Shown here: positions 62,801 through 64,000 of the stretch, piece by piece | How positions within the stretch are numbered: the stretch's first letter is position 1 | How the letters are laid out: every line of letters begins with the position of its first letter | Assembly: GCA_016872645.1 (NCBI GenBank) | Contig: VGZH01000011.1 | Span: forward strand, 1 to 64,000 | Reading direction: 5' to 3' | Length of the DNA: 64,000 nucleotides | Source: Planctomycetota bacterium | GTDB taxonomy: Bacteria > Planctomycetota > Planctomycetia > Planctomycetales > Planctomycetaceae | Notes under the pieces: model-generated | Database searches by the model: none | Told to the model about the DNA's origin: nothing | The model's input: the letters and a program-made list of their open reading frames with translations, nothing else | Made by a program: the position numbers and the translations under genes

Positions 62801-64000
62801 CGAATGCCGGCATTCTCAGATATACGCCGGCGGCACAACGCAGCGGCGTGGCGACCATCACGATGGTGGTGACCGATGCGGGTCCCGACCTGAATTTCGG
62901 AACGACGGATGACCAGACCATCACTCGGTTCTTCACGGTGACGGTCACGCCGGTCAACGATCGGCCGCGAGTGGACGCGGCAGTCTCGTTGGATAGTGGA
63001 GTTCCCACGACTGGCCCGCTTGAAGTGAATGCCAATCTGACGCTGCCGCTCGTGTCACACACGATCGACTTGACGGGGATCGACCCCGGCCCGTTTGAAT
63101 CCACGCAACAATTGCGAGTGACGGTCAGCAGTAACAATGGCACGCTGATCTCAAATCCAACGGTGAGTTACACGCCCGGAAGCAGTGTCGCCCAAGTGAC
63201 CTTTACGCCCAATCAGAACCAATCCGGGATCGCCAATTTGACGGTTCAGATTGTGGACGAAGGAGCGGACGGAGACATCAATCGAACGTTCGACAATCTC
63301 GTTTTCAACAAAGTCATCAGTGTCAAAGTCAAGCCGTTCAATAATCCTCCGACGTTGAATCCCGTCGCGTTGCCGACGGGAGCTTTGTCGGCCGCCGTGG
63401 TCTCGCCGACCGTCACGACGATCACGCTGGTTGATGCGTCCAAATTCCCAGCCACGGCGTCGGTCGCGAATCCATTTGCGATTCAAGTTGGTAACGAACG
63501 AATGCGCGTGGTCGGTGTTTCTGGGAAAACGTTTACTGTTCAACGCGGAACTTTCTTTGGAACGACGCCCGCATCGCATCCCGTGACGGACGCCGTCAGT
63601 CAGATCGTGATGGAAGATACCAACGAAACCCAGATCGCGTTGCCGGGCATCACGGCCGGTGCGCTGGGAACCGCCGGTGGGACGGAAACGCAAATTCTAA
63701 AGGTCACTCCGTCGATCGTTGCCAGTTCGATTCCCGGACTGATTTCAAATCTCGCGGTCGATTATGCGTCGCCGAATACGGCCGGCACGCTCAGGTTTAC
63801 TCCGGCACCAAATCTGTTCGGCACCGCGACGATCCGTGTCACGGTCGAGGACGCGGGACTTAACGGCACGCTGGTGGATTCTGGGACTACGGATAACGCG
63901 ACGTTCTTCCGCGATATTACGATCACGGTCAACAACATTGCCGACCTGCCGACTTTGAATCAGCCCGCTAACTTGGTCTTCGTCGAAGGAGTCTCGAGCA
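59809..64000 (+). CDS. Giant YHYH-domain surface protein, 5' part (3' end outside window)
   Basis: The frame is open from the ATG to the end of the window (at least 1397 residues) and has AGGGAG eight bases upstream. The N-terminus (LVERLEERLVLTF, about 43-55) resembles the LEPR-XLL-type tag of planctomycete surface proteins. Residues about 290-560 form a YHYH domain (VMGPWNGLNPSTTLP, GEYHNHINPVALR, GWALDGYPIYGPYGY). An insert with SNTSPIVITSAGHHLANG looks like a viral-type fibre repeat. From about 700 on, Ig/cadherin-like beta repeats follow (PTLDDLLAMTG, PTLNTPASPTIAES, PPTLNPVALP), with TVTVTPVNDRP and similar endings. It is probably an adhesin or cell-wall protein. Confidence 0.9.
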   Translation, partial: MFLLSWLKSFEETVRLSSPRARSHRKHQGHRPSQSHLVERLEERLVLTFSPAMNAIPTPSPIANNLVSTQLTNSVPVGSGSFVVTDASVFPAAPFDIRLESETLTVTNVTGNALTLLTPTTAAHNGSATAPLEVAYVLTINLSGITNGDGGFLTAGQITVDSVTPTAFTNDLLLRNLSVVFPGNQTTARLRYEIDALGLSGTNVVNLKLDDGVDAPSIFSVTISVYDPTVLISNWRGGAPGEFAQVIDQSDTATGPVTTWPGQSSPDLSNVTQINSTANSVYISAPELADYVMGPWNGLNPSTTLPKDQQTIFRFNQGPTPAVMGSHTQTDELKAVGLLVNGVAIHDQRDGFSWNNNPSPPFNPGVYKTSGSGFGMPKGDGFWNRNTAEKDPATLDHANGHPSTSISGEYHNHINPVALRAELYDNIYYSGSTATGLFPFDRGVVTGASNTSPIVITSAGHHLANGWQITISGVNGNTAANGNFKVDNVTANTFELVDSDGNGTYTSGGTWSTVEIRPDFDSDNYDEETDPNLLRHSPIIGWALDGYPIYGPYGYSDPLDDSSSIERIDSSFQLRSITTRTALPGFAAQARFGDNVTLIGGEFPLLPNRFGPDVSGAFPLGYFVEDFEYVPGLGDLDQYNSRFTVTPEFPNGTQAYFMTIDASGDAAFPFSVGRQFFGKVTAARVTSIPTTATLEFDANNTPPSFSFISDRTIYLNTSTGPLNFTFSDTQTPISQLNVEFDSSNRTLVPLSGVVLNGSGASRTVTVTPAANQVGTTTIKLSAVDGLDARGSVSFTVNVVSGRNIPTLDDLLAMTGSDFLTIEDAGQHALALRGITDADGNTQPLNVTATTSDSTLIQNLLVAYSSNLTTATAFFKTAPNASGTATISVKVEDGGFDRNLATPGDNQFTTKTISVQVGPSADAPTLNTPASPTIAESLTATQRSVEFGNLTDGDANTQSLRISATSSNQTLIPDASLLFNFGGADLAATPFVQLAKPAPNAGILRYTPAAQRSGVATITMVVTDAGPDLNFGTTDDQTITRFFTVTVTPVNDRPRVDAAVSLDSGVPTTGPLEVNANLTLPLVSHTIDLTGIDPGPFESTQQLRVTVSSNNGTLISNPTVSYTPGSSVAQVTFTPNQNQSGIANLTVQIVDEGADGDINRTFDNLVFNKVISVKVKPFNNPPTLNPVALPTGALSAAVVSPTVTTITLVDASKFPATASVANPFAIQVGNERMRVVGVSGKTFTVQRGTFFGTTPASHPVTDAVSQIVMEDTNETQIALPGITAGALGTAGGTETQILKVTPSIVASSIPGLISNLAVDYASPNTAGTLRFTPAPNLFGTATIRVTVEDAGLNGTLVDSGTTDNATFFRDITITVNNIADLPTLNQPANLVFVEGVSS

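Overview
The window comes from a Planctomycetota chromosome, most likely order Planctomycetales. Several gene families point there: a DUF1501 protein, the N-terminus of a PSD1-type cytochrome, an SHD1-domain secreted protein, a DUF6263-like secreted protein, a YTV-repeat remnant, and a giant surface protein whose N-terminus resembles the planctomycete LEPR-XLL tag. The overall base composition is about 60% GC. I see no rRNA, tRNA, CRISPR array, insertion sequence with a transposase, or prophage.

Layout. 1-2303 (+): the 3' part of a purine nucleoside phosphorylase, overlapping thymidine phosphorylase (deoA), then a small c-type cytochrome. 2310-5854 (-): a SUFU-domain protein, EutB without EutC, and an Ldh2-family dehydrogenase. 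5927-10870 (+): a broken YTV-type gene, a ZIP transporter, a TPR protein, a KOW-like/motif-repeat protein, a receiver-like protein and Mrp. 11177-14283 (-): small membrane proteins, a GC-richer YtrA-type regulator pair that may be acquired, and a glutamate-cyclase-like protein.

14459-33848 (+) is the centrepiece, about 19.4 kb of aerobic respiratory genes on one strand. It holds a Rieske protein, a b6-type cytochrome b, an enlarged cytochrome b C-terminal half, a ~1300-residue octahaem cytochrome c, a cupredoxin-like lipoprotein, a dihaem cytochrome c lipoprotein, cytochrome oxidase subunits II and I, haem A and haem O synthases, subunits III and IV, an ABC exporter pair, SCO, DUF420/CtaM and a small CPMC membrane protein. 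Together they could take electrons from quinol through the bc complex and c/Cu carriers to oxygen, with the assembly factors in the same run.

33954-44172 is mixed housekeeping: DUF983, Nif3-like, DUF1501, leuD, a MacB-like permease, EboE-like, XdhC, SixA and HAD. 44585-57173 contains a zincin-S9 fusion protease, a deoxyhypusine-synthase-like gene, purH, a UDP-glucuronate decarboxylase, a SEC-C/TPR protein, ribD and an SHD1 protein. 57287-64000 has a broken PSD1 gene, a B12-binding radical SAM protein, and the start of a giant YHYH-domain surface protein that runs off the window.

The most unusual overall feature is a set of at least six families of GTAG-ended or otherwise palindromic repeats. 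They lie between genes, supply TAG stop codons to several genes, and in two or three cases appear inserted in frame inside conserved enzymes (PNP, EutB, and the glutamate-cyclase-like protein). A second unusual feature is a short helical motif ending IRxQGA. It is repeated in the disordered parts of two otherwise unrelated proteins, the Rieske subunit and the KOW-like protein.
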